From assembly GCA_007695015.1 (NCBI GenBank), contig REEN01000044.1:1-64000 (forward strand): 64,000 bases of DNA, given 5' to 3'. Both the position numbers and the translations under genes were made by a program. The stretch comes from Marinilabiliales bacterium. Lineage in GTDB: Bacteria > Bacteroidota > Bacteroidia > Bacteroidales > PUMT01. Below are positions 17,679 to 26,404 of the stretch, in pieces; position 1 is the stretch's first letter; the number at the start of each line of letters is the position of its first letter. The notes below the pieces were generated by a model. That model was not told where the DNA came from and did no database searches. It saw only the letters and a list, made by a program, of their open reading frames with translations.

Positions 17679-19106
17679 ATGAGATCATTTCGTATTTTAA
17701 CTCTGAGTTCTTTAATTTTCATACAATGGAACTGTTTTGCCCAGACAATTAATAGTGCCTGCTCAATTCAGCCCTTTCCAGATAATCCTTATTACTGGCA
17801 ATACAAAGGAAAACCTGTTGTATTGTTGGGCGGTACCTGGCAGGACAACCTTTTTAATCATCCGGAAGGCCTGGAGAGACATCTCGATCTGCTACTGGAG
17901 AGTGGTGGCAACTACGTGCGAAATACCATGAGTCACCGAAATACAGGTAACTTGTTCGCATATGAGCTTATCGATGGTAAATATGACCTCGACCGGTTTA
18001 ACGATGAATATTGGCAACGCTTCGAAAACTTTCTGAGTCTGGCATACGAGCGTGATATCATAATCCAAATTGAGGTATTCGATCCCTGGGATATGTTTAC
18101 CGATGAGGGGCAGGGCGGATGGTCAAAGCATCCTTTTAACCCGTCCAACAATATCAATTATACTGCTGAACAGTCTGGCCTGCCAACCTCAGTCGACTAC
18201 GTTCCGACCGGGTCTCCTAGTGAACATGCATTTTATCGCACAGTTCCGGCTCTTGATAACAACAAGCTGTTCCTTGACTACCAGCATGCGTATGTAGACA
18301 GGATGCTTTCTCATTCACTCAGGTATCCGAACGTATTGTACTCTATTCAGAATGAATCCGGCGAGGAGCTTGCATTTGGGGACTATTGGGCAGATTATTT
18401 GCACCAGAAAGCCCGGGATGCAGGCCGGAAAATTTATGTTACGGACATGCGTCGAAGTGGTAATACCCGCTCCCCTGATCATAATCATATTTACAATAAT
18501 CCGGAGCGGTACAACTATCTTGACATTGCACAGAATAGCTGGCAGACCGGCCAGATTCATTACGACAGGATTATTTATGTAAGAGACCTGATCAGCGACT
18601 CACCCCGTCCAATCAACACAGTTAAGATCTATAACAGGGATGGTGTTGAAGAATCCGTCGCAAGGTTCTTTCGTGTATTCTTTGCCGGAGGCGCCAGTGC
18701 CAGATTTCACAGGCCATCTTTCCGTGAGGATTCCGATGCTCATGAGGTGTCGACAGATTGGGGGCTGGGCCTTAGTCCCCGGGCACAATCTACTATTCGC
18801 AGTGCGCGGATGCTGTTTGGGGCCTTTGATTTATTCACTGCAGAACCTCGTAATGAACTCCTTTCAGAGCGGGATATCAATGAAGCTTATTTGCTGGCAC
18901 AGCAGGGGAAACAGTATGCCGTTTATTTCCCCGACGGAGGTGAGGTTAAACTAGATGTCACTGAAATTTCAGGGTCATTAATGGTGCGTTGGCTTGATAT
19001 TAACCGTAGCGTTTGGTCGGAGGAACTGCAAGTGAACGGAGGCAGGAAATTAGATTTAAAATCGCCGGGTACCGGTCACTGGGCTGCTGTTATTCGTACG
19101 AAGTGA
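17679..19106 (+). CDS. Putative secreted glycoside hydrolase, TIM-barrel (clan GH-A-like)
   Basis: A 475-residue protein with signal peptide (MRSFRILTLSSLIFIQWNCFAQ). The opening PYYWQYKGKPVVLLGGTWQDNLF is the style of apiosidase/DUF4038-like barrel enzymes, and YSIQNESGEE carries an Asn-Glu pair (N225-E226) where clan GH-A acid/base residues occur. A C-terminal beta-domain of about 80 residues follows (YAVYFPDGGEVKLDV, GHWAAVIRTK). It probably acts on a plant or algal polysaccharide, but no SusC/D or other CAZyme genes adjoin it, so substrate and exact family are uncertain. It ends before a bidirectional terminator. Confidence 0.7.
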   Translation: MRSFRILTLSSLIFIQWNCFAQTINSACSIQPFPDNPYYWQYKGKPVVLLGGTWQDNLFNHPEGLERHLDLLLESGGNYVRNTMSHRNTGNLFAYELIDGKYDLDRFNDEYWQRFENFLSLAYERDIIIQIEVFDPWDMFTDEGQGGWSKHPFNPSNNINYTAEQSGLPTSVDYVPTGSPSEHAFYRTVPALDNNKLFLDYQHAYVDRMLSHSLRYPNVLYSIQNESGEELAFGDYWADYLHQKARDAGRKIYVTDMRRSGNTRSPDHNHIYNNPERYNYLDIAQNSWQTGQIHYDRIIYVRDLISDSPRPINTVKIYNRDGVEESVARFFRVFFAGGASARFHRPSFREDSDAHEVSTDWGLGLSPRAQSTIRSARMLFGAFDLFTAEPRNELLSERDINEAYLLAQQGKQYAVYFPDGGEVKLDVTEISGSLMVRWLDINRSVWSEELQVNGGRKLDLKSPGTGHWAAVIRTK

Positions 19107-19210
19107 TGCTGATCAAAAAAATTACCGGTAAAGGTTAACCATACAGCTGCAGGAGGTGAAAGTTGCCGGGAAAAAGTTATAATTGAATATCCAGATCGGG
19201 TCTGGGTAAA

Positions 19211-19250
19211 AAAGCAAAAGGCTGCCCTTTTGAGACAGCCTCTTTTACTT
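19211..19250. terminator. Bidirectional terminator between the glycosidase and exbD genes
   Basis: A hairpin of about 9 bp (AGGCTGCCC...GAGACAGCCT, 19219-19241) flanked by A-rich sequence on the left and CTTTTACTTT on the right. It therefore has a T tract on either strand and can end both convergent units. Confidence 0.8.
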
Positions 19251-19266
19251 TAGCAATACTGATCAA

Positions 19267-19743
19267 CTAGTCAAATATTGACTCTACTGTCAGGGTTGAA
19301 TAGTTGATATTAAGTGCGTTTGCCCGTCGTAAAGCCTGCTTTACATCATCTACGATACCCATTCGGACCTCATTATCGACCTTGAGCGAAGTTCTCATGA
19401 AGGGGATCTCAGACTCATCACGCGCCTCTCTTTCACTGGCAATGAACGCCGCGATATCGGCGGTTGTAGCAAACTGGTCATTGAGCTGAATACGCGGCTC
19501 GGTTCCGAGAAGCGCCTGAAAAGCCGTTCTGGGCTCACCAATATAGATGAAACTTACAAGGGAACGTTTTTCCAGTTTCTGTACCTCCGTCGCCGAAGGC
19601 AGTCGCTGACGCACGTTTATGGTTACTTCACGCATCGTTGTGCTGACCATGAAAAAGAACAGCAGCATGAATACAATGTCGGGAAGGGAAGCTGTGCTGA
19701 TTCCCGGCATTTTACCTTTGTCTTTTCTTTGAAATTTTGACAT
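19267..19743 (-). CDS. ExbD/TolR family biopolymer transport protein
   Basis: A 158-residue protein with one TM (IVFMLLFFFMVSTTM, about 24-38) preceded by the ExbD-type acidic residue in SLPDIVFM (D22). The periplasmic part is mixed alpha/beta (ADIAAFIASER, VKQALRRANAL). With the ExbB/MotA/TolQ channel of the same operon it should form a proton-driven motor that energises TonB or a related periplasmic partner. It is the second of two exbD genes, starting 1 nt after the first. There is no tonB gene in the window. Confidence 0.88.
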   Translation of the reverse strand: MSKFQRKDKGKMPGISTASLPDIVFMLLFFFMVSTTMREVTINVRQRLPSATEVQKLEKRSLVSFIYIGEPRTAFQALLGTEPRIQLNDQFATTADIAAFIASEREARDESEIPFMRTSLKVDNEVRMGIVDDVKQALRRANALNINYSTLTVESIFD

Positions 19744-19744
19744 A

Positions 19745-20317
19745 TTATCTTCCTCCTACTTGTCTGGGTTCTGCTTCTGAAATACGCATTGGATAAATTT
19801 TTCGGACTGCAGCCTGCTGACTGGCGTCAAGACGTTCAAATATTCTTCCGAACCGGTCCATCGCAAGCTCATCCCTTAGCTCATTATAGGCAGCTGTCAA
19901 TTCGTTCTGAACCTTGATATACATTCCGTAGGAAGTGCCTCTTGCATTCTGAAGTGATATTACCTGCCTTGAAATAGGATATTCGCCAAAATATTCAACC
20001 TCTTCAACAACCTTCTCCGGCAGATGTTCTTCATCCCTCGGATTGGCAATAAACTCCTTTGCCCTGTCTCTCAGATTCACCAAGTTCTCAAGCTCACCTT
20101 CAACCAGAAGCATATCCTGAGCATTTACGCGTACTGTAAAAATATTCCGCTCCCTGATCTGCTGGTCATCATCCGGCTCTTCTTCAGGCATGGGCGGCAG
20201 AATTCTCGATATTCCAGAATCCACATCCATGGTTGTGGCAACCAGGAAGAATATCAGCAGCATAAATGCGATATCTGCCAGGGAGGCGGAGGGTATTTCC
20301 GGAGTTACTCGTCCCAT
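19745..20317 (-). CDS. ExbD/TolR family biopolymer transport protein
   Basis: A 190-residue ExbD paralogue with one TM (ADIAFMLLIFFLVATTM) and channel-type Asp in SLADIAFM. Its periplasmic region is longer than in its neighbour, with a charged insert (MPEEEPDDDQQIRE). The conserved NARGTSYGMYIKVQNELTAAY helix region is present. Paired ExbD genes are common in Bacteroidota and may form a heterodimer in the ExbB pore (inference). Confidence 0.88.
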   Translation of the reverse strand: MGRVTPEIPSASLADIAFMLLIFFLVATTMDVDSGISRILPPMPEEEPDDDQQIRERNIFTVRVNAQDMLLVEGELENLVNLRDRAKEFIANPRDEEHLPEKVVEEVEYFGEYPISRQVISLQNARGTSYGMYIKVQNELTAAYNELRDELAMDRFGRIFERLDASQQAAVRKIYPMRISEAEPRQVGGR

Positions 20318-20358
20318 AATTATTATTATTTATAATTACCCCTGCAGGGGTAAAAGTT

Positions 20359-20814
20359 TTACTTAAATAGTCCTCTTATCTCAGTGTAAAAAATTGACAG
20401 GATAGCCAGCCCAAGCAAAATATACATGGTTCCCAACTGGGTACCTGCCAGTTTTAAAACGTGCGGAACGTTATCCGGATTGTCCACTGCAAGCGGTAAA
20501 ATATCGTCAGATGCAAATTGCCAGGAAATGAATACTATAACGGCAATTACCCCAATACCTATAAGGGTCTTTTTGGCATTCTTCGGGTTCATGATCATCA
20601 TGACCGTAGGGAAGAGCAATGCCGACAGCAGTGCAATACCTACCAGTATGTAGGCCCAGATCAGGATGGTTTCGGTAACAACCGGCTCCCTCATTGGCGT
20701 CCCTTCTGTTCCCGGCACATCAGCTCCAAAGTAGAATAGCAGTGTAAGTACAACTGATATTCCCATCAGAGCGTAGAGGGAAATGGTTATTATTTTTTGA
20801 ATTATATTGGACAT
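20359..20814 (-). CDS. Four-TM membrane protein of an ExbB/ExbD operon
   Basis: A 151-residue hydrophobic protein with about four TM segments (ISLYALMGISVVLTLLFYFG, ILIWAYILVGIALLSALLFPTVMMI, IGIGVIAVIVFISWQ, LGTMYILLGLAILSIFY). Between TM2 and TM3 lies a short basic cytoplasmic loop (NPKNAKKTL). It sits between exbB and the exbD genes, 5 nt from exbB, so it is presumably a part or regulator of the motor. I know of no assigned function. Confidence 0.7.
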   Translation of the reverse strand: MSNIIQKIITISLYALMGISVVLTLLFYFGADVPGTEGTPMREPVVTETILIWAYILVGIALLSALLFPTVMMIMNPKNAKKTLIGIGVIAVIVFISWQFASDDILPLAVDNPDNVPHVLKLAGTQLGTMYILLGLAILSIFYTEIRGLFK

Positions 20815-20819
20815 ATCAA

Positions 20820-21617
20820 TTATTTTTTGAGGTTATATTTTACCAGAATGTCGATCAGAGAGATTGAGGCATCTTCCATGGTGTTAACCAGTGAATCGAC
20901 TTTTGATGCAATATAGTTGTAGAATACCTGGAGTATGATGGCAACAACAAGGCCGGATACGGTTGTAATAAGTGCAACCTTGATACCGCCTGCCACCAGC
21001 GAAGGTGAAATGTCACCAGCAGCCTCGATCGAGTCAAAGGCTGCGATCATACCTATCACGGTACCCATAAACCCAAGCATAGGTGCAATCGAGATAAAAA
21101 GTGATATCCATGTCATATTTTTCTCCAGCAATCCTGTCTGAACACCGCCATAGGCAACGACTGATTTTTCAACAACATCAATTCCCTCGTCAAATTTGCT
21201 CAAACCCTGGTAGAAAATACTGGCAACCGGCCCCCTGGTGTCTCGGCAGACCTCCTTTGCAGCTTCAATGCCGCCGTTTTCGAGCGCTTCCTCAACATCC
21301 AGCAACAGGCTTTCTGTATTGGTGGTTGCAAAGTTGAGATACAGAATTCTCTCGATTGATATTGCCAGGCCGAAGATAAGGGCCAGGAGTACAACACCCA
21401 TAAAACCGGCGCCACCCTCAATAAAAATCCTCTTAATCTCCTGGTGAAGAGGCTGAGCTTCTTCGTCTGTTTCTACGTCAACAGGTGCAGGAGTTTCAGG
21501 TATGACCTGTTCTGTTTCTGTGGGATCTTCAACAACATCTTCCTGTGCAATTGCTATTGCCGATGTTCCGAATGTCAGCATTCCCATTACTGCTAAAAAC
21601 GCAAATAGATTTTTCAT
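20820..21617 (-). CDS. exbB: MotA/TolQ/ExbB proton channel family protein
   Basis: A 265-residue inner-membrane channel subunit. It has an N-terminal signal-like segment and an acidic/proline linker (about 25-57), then the three ExbB TM helices (GFMGVVLLALIFGLAI; WISLFISIAPMLGFMGTVIGMI; LITTVSGLVVAIILQVFYNYI). The TM2-3 threonine/proline motifs are typical. First gene of exbB-membrane protein-exbD-exbD. The symbol is by family; TolQ-like function is possible. Confidence 0.9.
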   Translation of the reverse strand: MKNLFAFLAVMGMLTFGTSAIAIAQEDVVEDPTETEQVIPETPAPVDVETDEEAQPLHQEIKRIFIEGGAGFMGVVLLALIFGLAISIERILYLNFATTNTESLLLDVEEALENGGIEAAKEVCRDTRGPVASIFYQGLSKFDEGIDVVEKSVVAYGGVQTGLLEKNMTWISLFISIAPMLGFMGTVIGMIAAFDSIEAAGDISPSLVAGGIKVALITTVSGLVVAIILQVFYNYIASKVDSLVNTMEDASISLIDILVKYNLKK

Positions 21618-21649
21618 GGTTAGTCGATAATTAATTAATTAATGAGGTT

Positions 21650-21680
21650 CAAATTTAGTTATAAGTTATCACTATTACAA
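21650..21680 (-). promoter_or_regulatory. Candidate promoter of the exbB operon
   Basis: On the minus strand: TTG (21678-21680), 20 nt, then TAAATTTG (21650-21657), an exact TAnnTTTG. The predicted leader is about 25 nt. Read-through from tRNA-Ser just upstream is also possible. Confidence 0.5.
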
Positions 21681-21690
21681 TTTTCAATTG

Positions 21691-21778
21691 CGGAGAAGGC
21701 GGGATTCGAACCCGCGATACCCTTTTGAGGTATACACACTTTCCAGGCGTGCGCCTTCGACCACTCGGCCACCTCTCC
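21691..21778 (-). tRNA. tRNA-Ser (anticodon GGA)
   Basis: An 88-nt class II tRNA with the long variable arm expected of serine. Acceptor GGAGAGG/CTTCTCC has one G-T pair; the anticodon stem is CACGC/GTGTG with loop CTGGAAA (anticodon GGA), and the T loop is GGTTCGAATCC-like. Discriminator G; CCA not encoded. Confidence 0.95.
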
Positions 21779-21845
21779 AGCAAGAAAAATCTTTAAAATT
21801 TCAGCGTGCCAAGTTACAAAAAAATATATAATAAAAGCAAATCCG

Positions 21846-22874
21846 TTATTTTATTTCTCCTCTTATCGAACTATTTATTAACGTTCTAAGCTCCTTTGCA
21901 TTTGATGTTTGGGCGAGCAGGAACATTACCTTTGTCACAGCCGCCTCGGTTGTCATATCATAGCCGCTCAGTACACCGGCCTCCTTCAGCCTTCTTCCGT
22001 TAATGTATTTATTCATATCAACACTCCCGGTTGTGCACTGACTCACATTTACTATCAGTATCCCCCTGCTGACAGCTTTTTCAATCTCTGAGATGAACCA
22101 GGAGCCGGCAGGAGCGTTACCGGCGCCATAAGTTTCCATAACAACAGCCTTCAGGCCTTCTGTACTGAATAGTGAGCTTAGCAGTTTTCCGGTAATTCCC
22201 GGAAAAATCTTCAGGATGGCCACATTATTGTCCATTTCCCTGTAGACTTTAAGCTTCTTATCGCCATAAGGGTAGTTTATAGCATGGAAGTTGAATTCGA
22301 TGTTAATCCCGGCCTCTGCCAGGGGAGGGTAGTTCTCAGACCTGAATGCATTAAAATACTCAACATTATATTTTGTTGTCCGGTTGCCCCTGAACAGCTT
22401 GTTCTGGAAGAATACACATACTTCAGGTACTGCGGGTGCACCGTTTATTTTTGCAGCAGCGATCTCTATTGATGTGGCAAGGTTTTCCCTGCCGTCGGTG
22501 CGAAGCATTCCTATGGGAAGCTGGGACCCGGTGAAAATAACCGGTTTGCCGAGGTTTTCAAGCATAAAGCTCAGGGCAGAGGCAGAGTATGACATCGTGT
22601 CGGTTCCATGCAGGATCACGAAACCGTCAACCCGGTCATAGTGCTTCTCAACAGTCTCAGCAAGCCTGACCCACATCTCCGGTCCTATCTCTGATGAATC
22701 AACAGGAGGTGAGAAAGACACAGTCTTGATGTCCAGCTCAAACCTCATAAGCTCAGGCATTTCCCGTGATATATTCTCAAAGTTTACCGGGGTTAGTTCT
22801 CCGGTTCCCGGATTGAGCTCCATTCCAATGGTGCCTCCGGTATATATCAGCAGGATTGTTGATCTGTTATGCAT
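21846..22874 (-). CDS. ansA: L-asparaginase, type I
   Basis: A 342-residue cytosolic amidohydrolase turning asparagine into aspartate and ammonia. Both catalytic threonine motifs are present: IYTGGTIGM (T12) and LHGTDTMSYSA (T91-D92). There is no signal peptide, which fits the cytoplasmic type. Its ATG overlaps the tatD stop by one base (TAATG), so the two are translationally coupled. Confidence 0.92.
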   Translation of the reverse strand: MHNRSTILLIYTGGTIGMELNPGTGELTPVNFENISREMPELMRFELDIKTVSFSPPVDSSEIGPEMWVRLAETVEKHYDRVDGFVILHGTDTMSYSASALSFMLENLGKPVIFTGSQLPIGMLRTDGRENLATSIEIAAAKINGAPAVPEVCVFFQNKLFRGNRTTKYNVEYFNAFRSENYPPLAEAGINIEFNFHAINYPYGDKKLKVYREMDNNVAILKIFPGITGKLLSSLFSTEGLKAVVMETYGAGNAPAGSWFISEIEKAVSRGILIVNVSQCTTGSVDMNKYINGRRLKEAGVLSGYDMTTEAAVTKVMFLLAQTSNAKELRTLINSSIRGEIK

Positions 22875-23650
22875 TATTCCCTTTTAAGTTTAAAAAGACG
22901 GTGGGCATTGCCTGTTGTAACCTCTGCAACCTGTTCAATGGTCAACCCCTTTATTTCAGCTATTTTTCCGGCGATATATACCAGGTGAGCGCTTTCGTTG
23001 CGTTTACCCCTGAAGGGGACCGGCGTCAGATAGGGGGCATCTGTTTCCAGGATTATATGCTCCGGTCCGATCTTACTGATAACTTCTGCCAGTCCTGAAC
23101 GGGGATAGGTAACAACTCCCCCGATACCCAGCATGAATCCCATTTCTGTAATTTCCCTGGCCTGCTCTTCACTCCCCGAAAAAGCATGGAATACACCGGT
23201 TATTTTTTTGCTGTAACCATCTTTCAGTATTCTGATGATGGTGTCCATTGTACTGCGGGAATGAATGACGACTGGAAGGCCTGTCTCTTCAGCCCATTCA
23301 AGGTGCGTAATGAATGATCTCTTTTGCTGGTCCATGAAGCTTGTGTCCCAGTGTGCATCCATGCCGGTTTCTCCGATCGCTGCAAAATTTTCTTTTTCAA
23401 GCAGGCCTTCAAGGGTTTTAAGCATGCCTGCATAATCAGCCTTAACCGAAGTTGGATGAAGGCCCAGCATAGGCAGGCATAAACCGGGGTATGCAGAGCA
23501 GACCCGGAGCATAGGGTCAACTGACCTGACATCAATATTCGGCATTAGTATACGGCCTACATTGTTCATTTTTGCATTGCCGATAACCCGGTCAATATCG
23601 TTCTCAAAATGAGGCAAATACAGGTGCGCATGTGTGTCAATCAGCATCAT
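22874..23650 (-). CDS. tatD: TatD family metal-dependent hydrolase
   Basis: A 258-residue TIM-barrel nuclease-type hydrolase. The metal-binding start is DTHAHLYLP (D5, H7, H9). A Glu follows in IGETGMDAHWD, then histidines in VIHSRST and GVFHAFSGS, and the C-terminal LETDAPYLTP motif. Family members act as 3'-5' exonucleases or D-aminoacyl-tRNA deacylases; which applies here is not visible. It lies 53 nt downstream of gdhA and upstream of ansA, all on one strand. Confidence 0.93.
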   Translation of the reverse strand: MMLIDTHAHLYLPHFENDIDRVIGNAKMNNVGRILMPNIDVRSVDPMLRVCSAYPGLCLPMLGLHPTSVKADYAGMLKTLEGLLEKENFAAIGETGMDAHWDTSFMDQQKRSFITHLEWAEETGLPVVIHSRSTMDTIIRILKDGYSKKITGVFHAFSGSEEQAREITEMGFMLGIGGVVTYPRSGLAEVISKIGPEHIILETDAPYLTPVPFRGKRNESAHLVYIAGKIAEIKGLTIEQVAEVTTGNAHRLFKLKRE

Positions 23651-23703
23651 GCTGCAAGATTGTTATGTGCTGACGGTATTACGGCAGCGGATTAAAAAGC
23701 ATA

Positions 23704-25044
23704 TCAGACGGCCCCCTGTGCGAGCATTGCATCGGCTACCTTGACAAACCCCCCTATATTGGCACCCCTTACATAGTTGACCGATCCGTCTTCGTTTTGC
23801 CCGAACCTGACACAGGTTTCGTGTATATTCTTCATTATCTGCTGCAGTTTCGCGTCAACCTCCTCCCTTTGCCAGCTAATTCTCATGGCATTCTGGGTCA
23901 TTTCAAGGCCGCTCACGGCAACTCCCCCGGCGTTGGCTGCCTTACCCGGGCCATACAGTATACCGTGATGCAGGAATGCCTCTACAGCATCGATTGTTGA
24001 GGGCATATTGGCCCCTTCCGAAACTACAAAACAACCGTTTTTGATCAGCATCTCAGCGTCCTCCCTGGTAATCTCATTTTCAGTGGCACATGGAAGGGCT
24101 ATGTCGCATTTTACCGGCCATGGCCTCTGCCCCTGGTAATACTCAACCCCGAATTTTTCGGCATACTCACTGATCCTGCCTCTTCTGATGTTCTTCAGCT
24201 CCATAACCCATTCCAGCTTTTCAGGGTCAATTCCTGCCGGATCATATATGAATCCGTTGCTGTCTGAGAGCGTTACAACCCTGGCTCCCATGGAGGTCGC
24301 TTTCTCAGTTGCAAATTGTGCCACGTTACCTGATCCGGATATCGCCACTGTCTTATCTTTAAAAGTGTCATCACGGGTCATGAGCATTGCCTGAGCAAAA
24401 TAGACACAACCGTAACCGGTAGCTTCAGGTCTGATCAGACTGCCACCCCACTCCCTGCCTTTACCGGTAAGCACTCCGGTGAACTCATTTCTGAGCCTTT
24501 TGTACTGCCCGAACATATAGCCTATTTCCCTTCCGCCGACCCCTATATCACCGGCAGGAATGTCGGTTTCTGGACCTATGTGCCTGCTGAGTTCGGTCAT
24601 GAAGCTCTGGCAGAATTTCATCACCTCGTTGTCGGTCTTCCCCTTTGGATCAAAATCTGATCCTCCCTTGCCTCCTCCCATTGGGAGTGTGGTGAGGGAA
24701 TTCTTGAATACCTGCTCGAATGCAAGGAATTTAAGGATACTGAGGTTCACGGTAGGGTGAAACCTTATCCCCCCCTTGTAGGGGCCTATGGCCGAATTCA
24801 TTTCGATCCTGTAGCCTTTGTTTATCTGTATCTCACCCTTGTCATCAATCCACGGGACCCTGAACAGCACTATCCTTTCCGGTTCGGCGATCCGCTCAAG
24901 GATCTTTGCATGCTTATACCGGGGATTTTCTTCAATAAACGGTATAAGGGATTCGGCAACTTCTCTCACTGCCTGGTGAAATTCAACCTCTCCGGGGTTT
25001 TTGGCTGTTATGGCAGCCATGAATTTTTCTGCTCTTGGATCCAT
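23704..25044 (-). CDS. gdhA: NADP-type glutamate dehydrogenase (copy 1)
   Basis: A 446-residue hexameric-type enzyme interconverting glutamate and 2-oxoglutarate plus ammonia. The substrate-binding region YKGGIRFHPTVNLSILKFL and the catalytic-Lys region MGGGKGGSDFDPKGK are intact. The Rossmann nucleotide site is SGSGNVAQFATEKA, and the C-terminal GPGKAANAGGV is present. The length fits the family I enzymes, mostly NADP-dependent; cofactor choice is inferred. A second copy (26405-27742), about 60% identical by eye, lies upstream beyond dprA. Confidence 0.93.
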   Translation of the reverse strand: MDPRAEKFMAAITAKNPGEVEFHQAVREVAESLIPFIEENPRYKHAKILERIAEPERIVLFRVPWIDDKGEIQINKGYRIEMNSAIGPYKGGIRFHPTVNLSILKFLAFEQVFKNSLTTLPMGGGKGGSDFDPKGKTDNEVMKFCQSFMTELSRHIGPETDIPAGDIGVGGREIGYMFGQYKRLRNEFTGVLTGKGREWGGSLIRPEATGYGCVYFAQAMLMTRDDTFKDKTVAISGSGNVAQFATEKATSMGARVVTLSDSNGFIYDPAGIDPEKLEWVMELKNIRRGRISEYAEKFGVEYYQGQRPWPVKCDIALPCATENEITREDAEMLIKNGCFVVSEGANMPSTIDAVEAFLHHGILYGPGKAANAGGVAVSGLEMTQNAMRISWQREEVDAKLQQIMKNIHETCVRFGQNEDGSVNYVRGANIGGFVKVADAMLAQGAV

Positions 25045-25085
25045 GATTTTTCAGGGGTTGGTTAATACACGGTGATTTACAGGAA

Positions 25086-25114
25086 CAAACTTAAATATTT
25101 TCTGACAAAACAAG
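25086..25114 (-). promoter_or_regulatory. Candidate promoter of gdhA copy 1
   Basis: On the minus strand: CTTG (25111-25114), 17 nt, then TAAGTTTG (25086-25093, exact TAnnTTTG). The leader would be about 35 nt. Confidence 0.4.
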
Positions 25115-25139
25115 TGCATGGGGTAGCTGTTTTTCTTTT

Positions 25140-26276
25140 CTACCTGTTAATGGCTGTGGCCGACAGCTTGTACATTTTTCCCGGAAGGCTCAATATGTAT
25201 CCCATAAACTCCAGGTTCAGCAGCAGGAATGATGTCTTTCCCGCACCAAGCCCCAGCCCTGCAGATATCTGATCGGCCGACATGCAGGAATTAACTTCAA
25301 GCATGCGCAGAATTGCCTTTTCATCATCTCCTGTTCCGGGGAAGAGCATCTGTTTGTCATCCGGTAGTTTACCTGTACCAGGTTCCCAGCCAAGTATATA
25401 TTCGAGGTCGCCGGTTTTTTCAATCAGTGCTGCCCTGTTCGTTTTTATGAGGCTGTTGCATCCATGGGATCTTTTGTCGGTTATCCTTCCGGGGAGTGCA
25501 AAGACATCGCGGTTATAGGAGCCTGCAAACCCGGCAGTTATCATGGCACCACCCGATAATGACGACTCGATAACGACCGTGGCATCAGCAAGTCCGGCAA
25601 TGATCCGGTTTCTCTTAAGGAAATTGCCTCTCTCCGGACCTGTTTTACTCCCGAAATCAGATACAAGTGCCCCCTGGACTGCTATTTTTTTTGCAGTTTT
25701 CCGGTGTTCCGGCGGATAAATTGTTGAGAGTCCGTGAGCCAGTACAGCCACTGTCTGCAGACCGTTATCGAGGGCCGCCCTGTGCGCACAAATATCAATG
25801 CCGTAGGCAAGTCCGCTAACAATCAACGGATCGTGTCCCCTTGCAGCCAGATCAGCAACCAGCTCCCGGCAGAAACCGGTTCCATAGTCTGATGCACTCC
25901 TTGTACCTATTATACTCAGGACCTTCACACTGTCAAGGTTGGCATTGCCCCTGCTGAACAAAACAACAGGGGCGTCCTGGCACTCTTTTAACCGGGCCGG
26001 ATAATCATCATCGAGGTAATACAGTGCCCTGATGTTGTACCTGGAAAGGAAATCGATCTCCCTGTCGGCTTCCTCAAGGACCCTGCTGTCAAGGATGTTG
26101 CCTGCAAGGGTCCTGCCTATTCCGGGAATCTTCTGAAGCGTGGCCTGATCTGATCTGAAGACTGCTTCGGGGCTGCCGGTATATTCAACAAGTTTCCGGG
26201 CCAGTATCCCCCCTATGCCCGGGATCAGCATCAGGCCTGTCTTGTACCTGAGCAGCGGATCATTAAGGTCTGCCAT
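25140..26276 (-). CDS. dprA: DNA-processing protein DprA
   Basis: A 378-residue protein that loads RecA on incoming single-stranded DNA in transformation. There is an N-terminal helix-hairpin-helix region (LMLIPGIGGILARKLVEY, LQKIPGIGRTLAGNIL). The DprA Rossmann core follows at about 105-300 (IIGTRSASDYG, VSGLAYGIDICAHRAAL, GNFLKRNRIIAGLAD, ESSLSGGAMITA), then a C-terminal winged-helix-like domain (ADQISAGLGLGAGKTSFLLLNLE). Other competence genes are not in this window. It lies between the two glutamate dehydrogenase genes on the same strand. Confidence 0.93.
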   Translation of the reverse strand: MADLNDPLLRYKTGLMLIPGIGGILARKLVEYTGSPEAVFRSDQATLQKIPGIGRTLAGNILDSRVLEEADREIDFLSRYNIRALYYLDDDYPARLKECQDAPVVLFSRGNANLDSVKVLSIIGTRSASDYGTGFCRELVADLAARGHDPLIVSGLAYGIDICAHRAALDNGLQTVAVLAHGLSTIYPPEHRKTAKKIAVQGALVSDFGSKTGPERGNFLKRNRIIAGLADATVVIESSLSGGAMITAGFAGSYNRDVFALPGRITDKRSHGCNSLIKTNRAALIEKTGDLEYILGWEPGTGKLPDDKQMLFPGTGDDEKAILRMLEVNSCMSADQISAGLGLGAGKTSFLLLNLEFMGYILSLPGKMYKLSATAINR

Positions 26277-26346
26277 AACTCCGTATTATATATTAAATAT
26301 ACAAAAAGACCGGGAAAGCAGCAACTGATCACGTGTTGTTCAGTAT

Positions 26347-26375
26347 AAAAAAAGGCCGCACTAATGGTGCAGCCT
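26347..26375 (-). terminator. Rho-independent terminator after gdhA copy 2
   Basis: On the minus strand a 9-bp stem AGGCTGCAC/GTGCGGCCT with loop CATTA (one T-G pair) is followed by a seven-T run, 30 nt past the gdhA stop. It isolates gdhA copy 2 from dprA. Confidence 0.85.
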
Positions 26376-26404
26376 CTTTAATGGATAATTATGTACCTGT
26401 TCTA

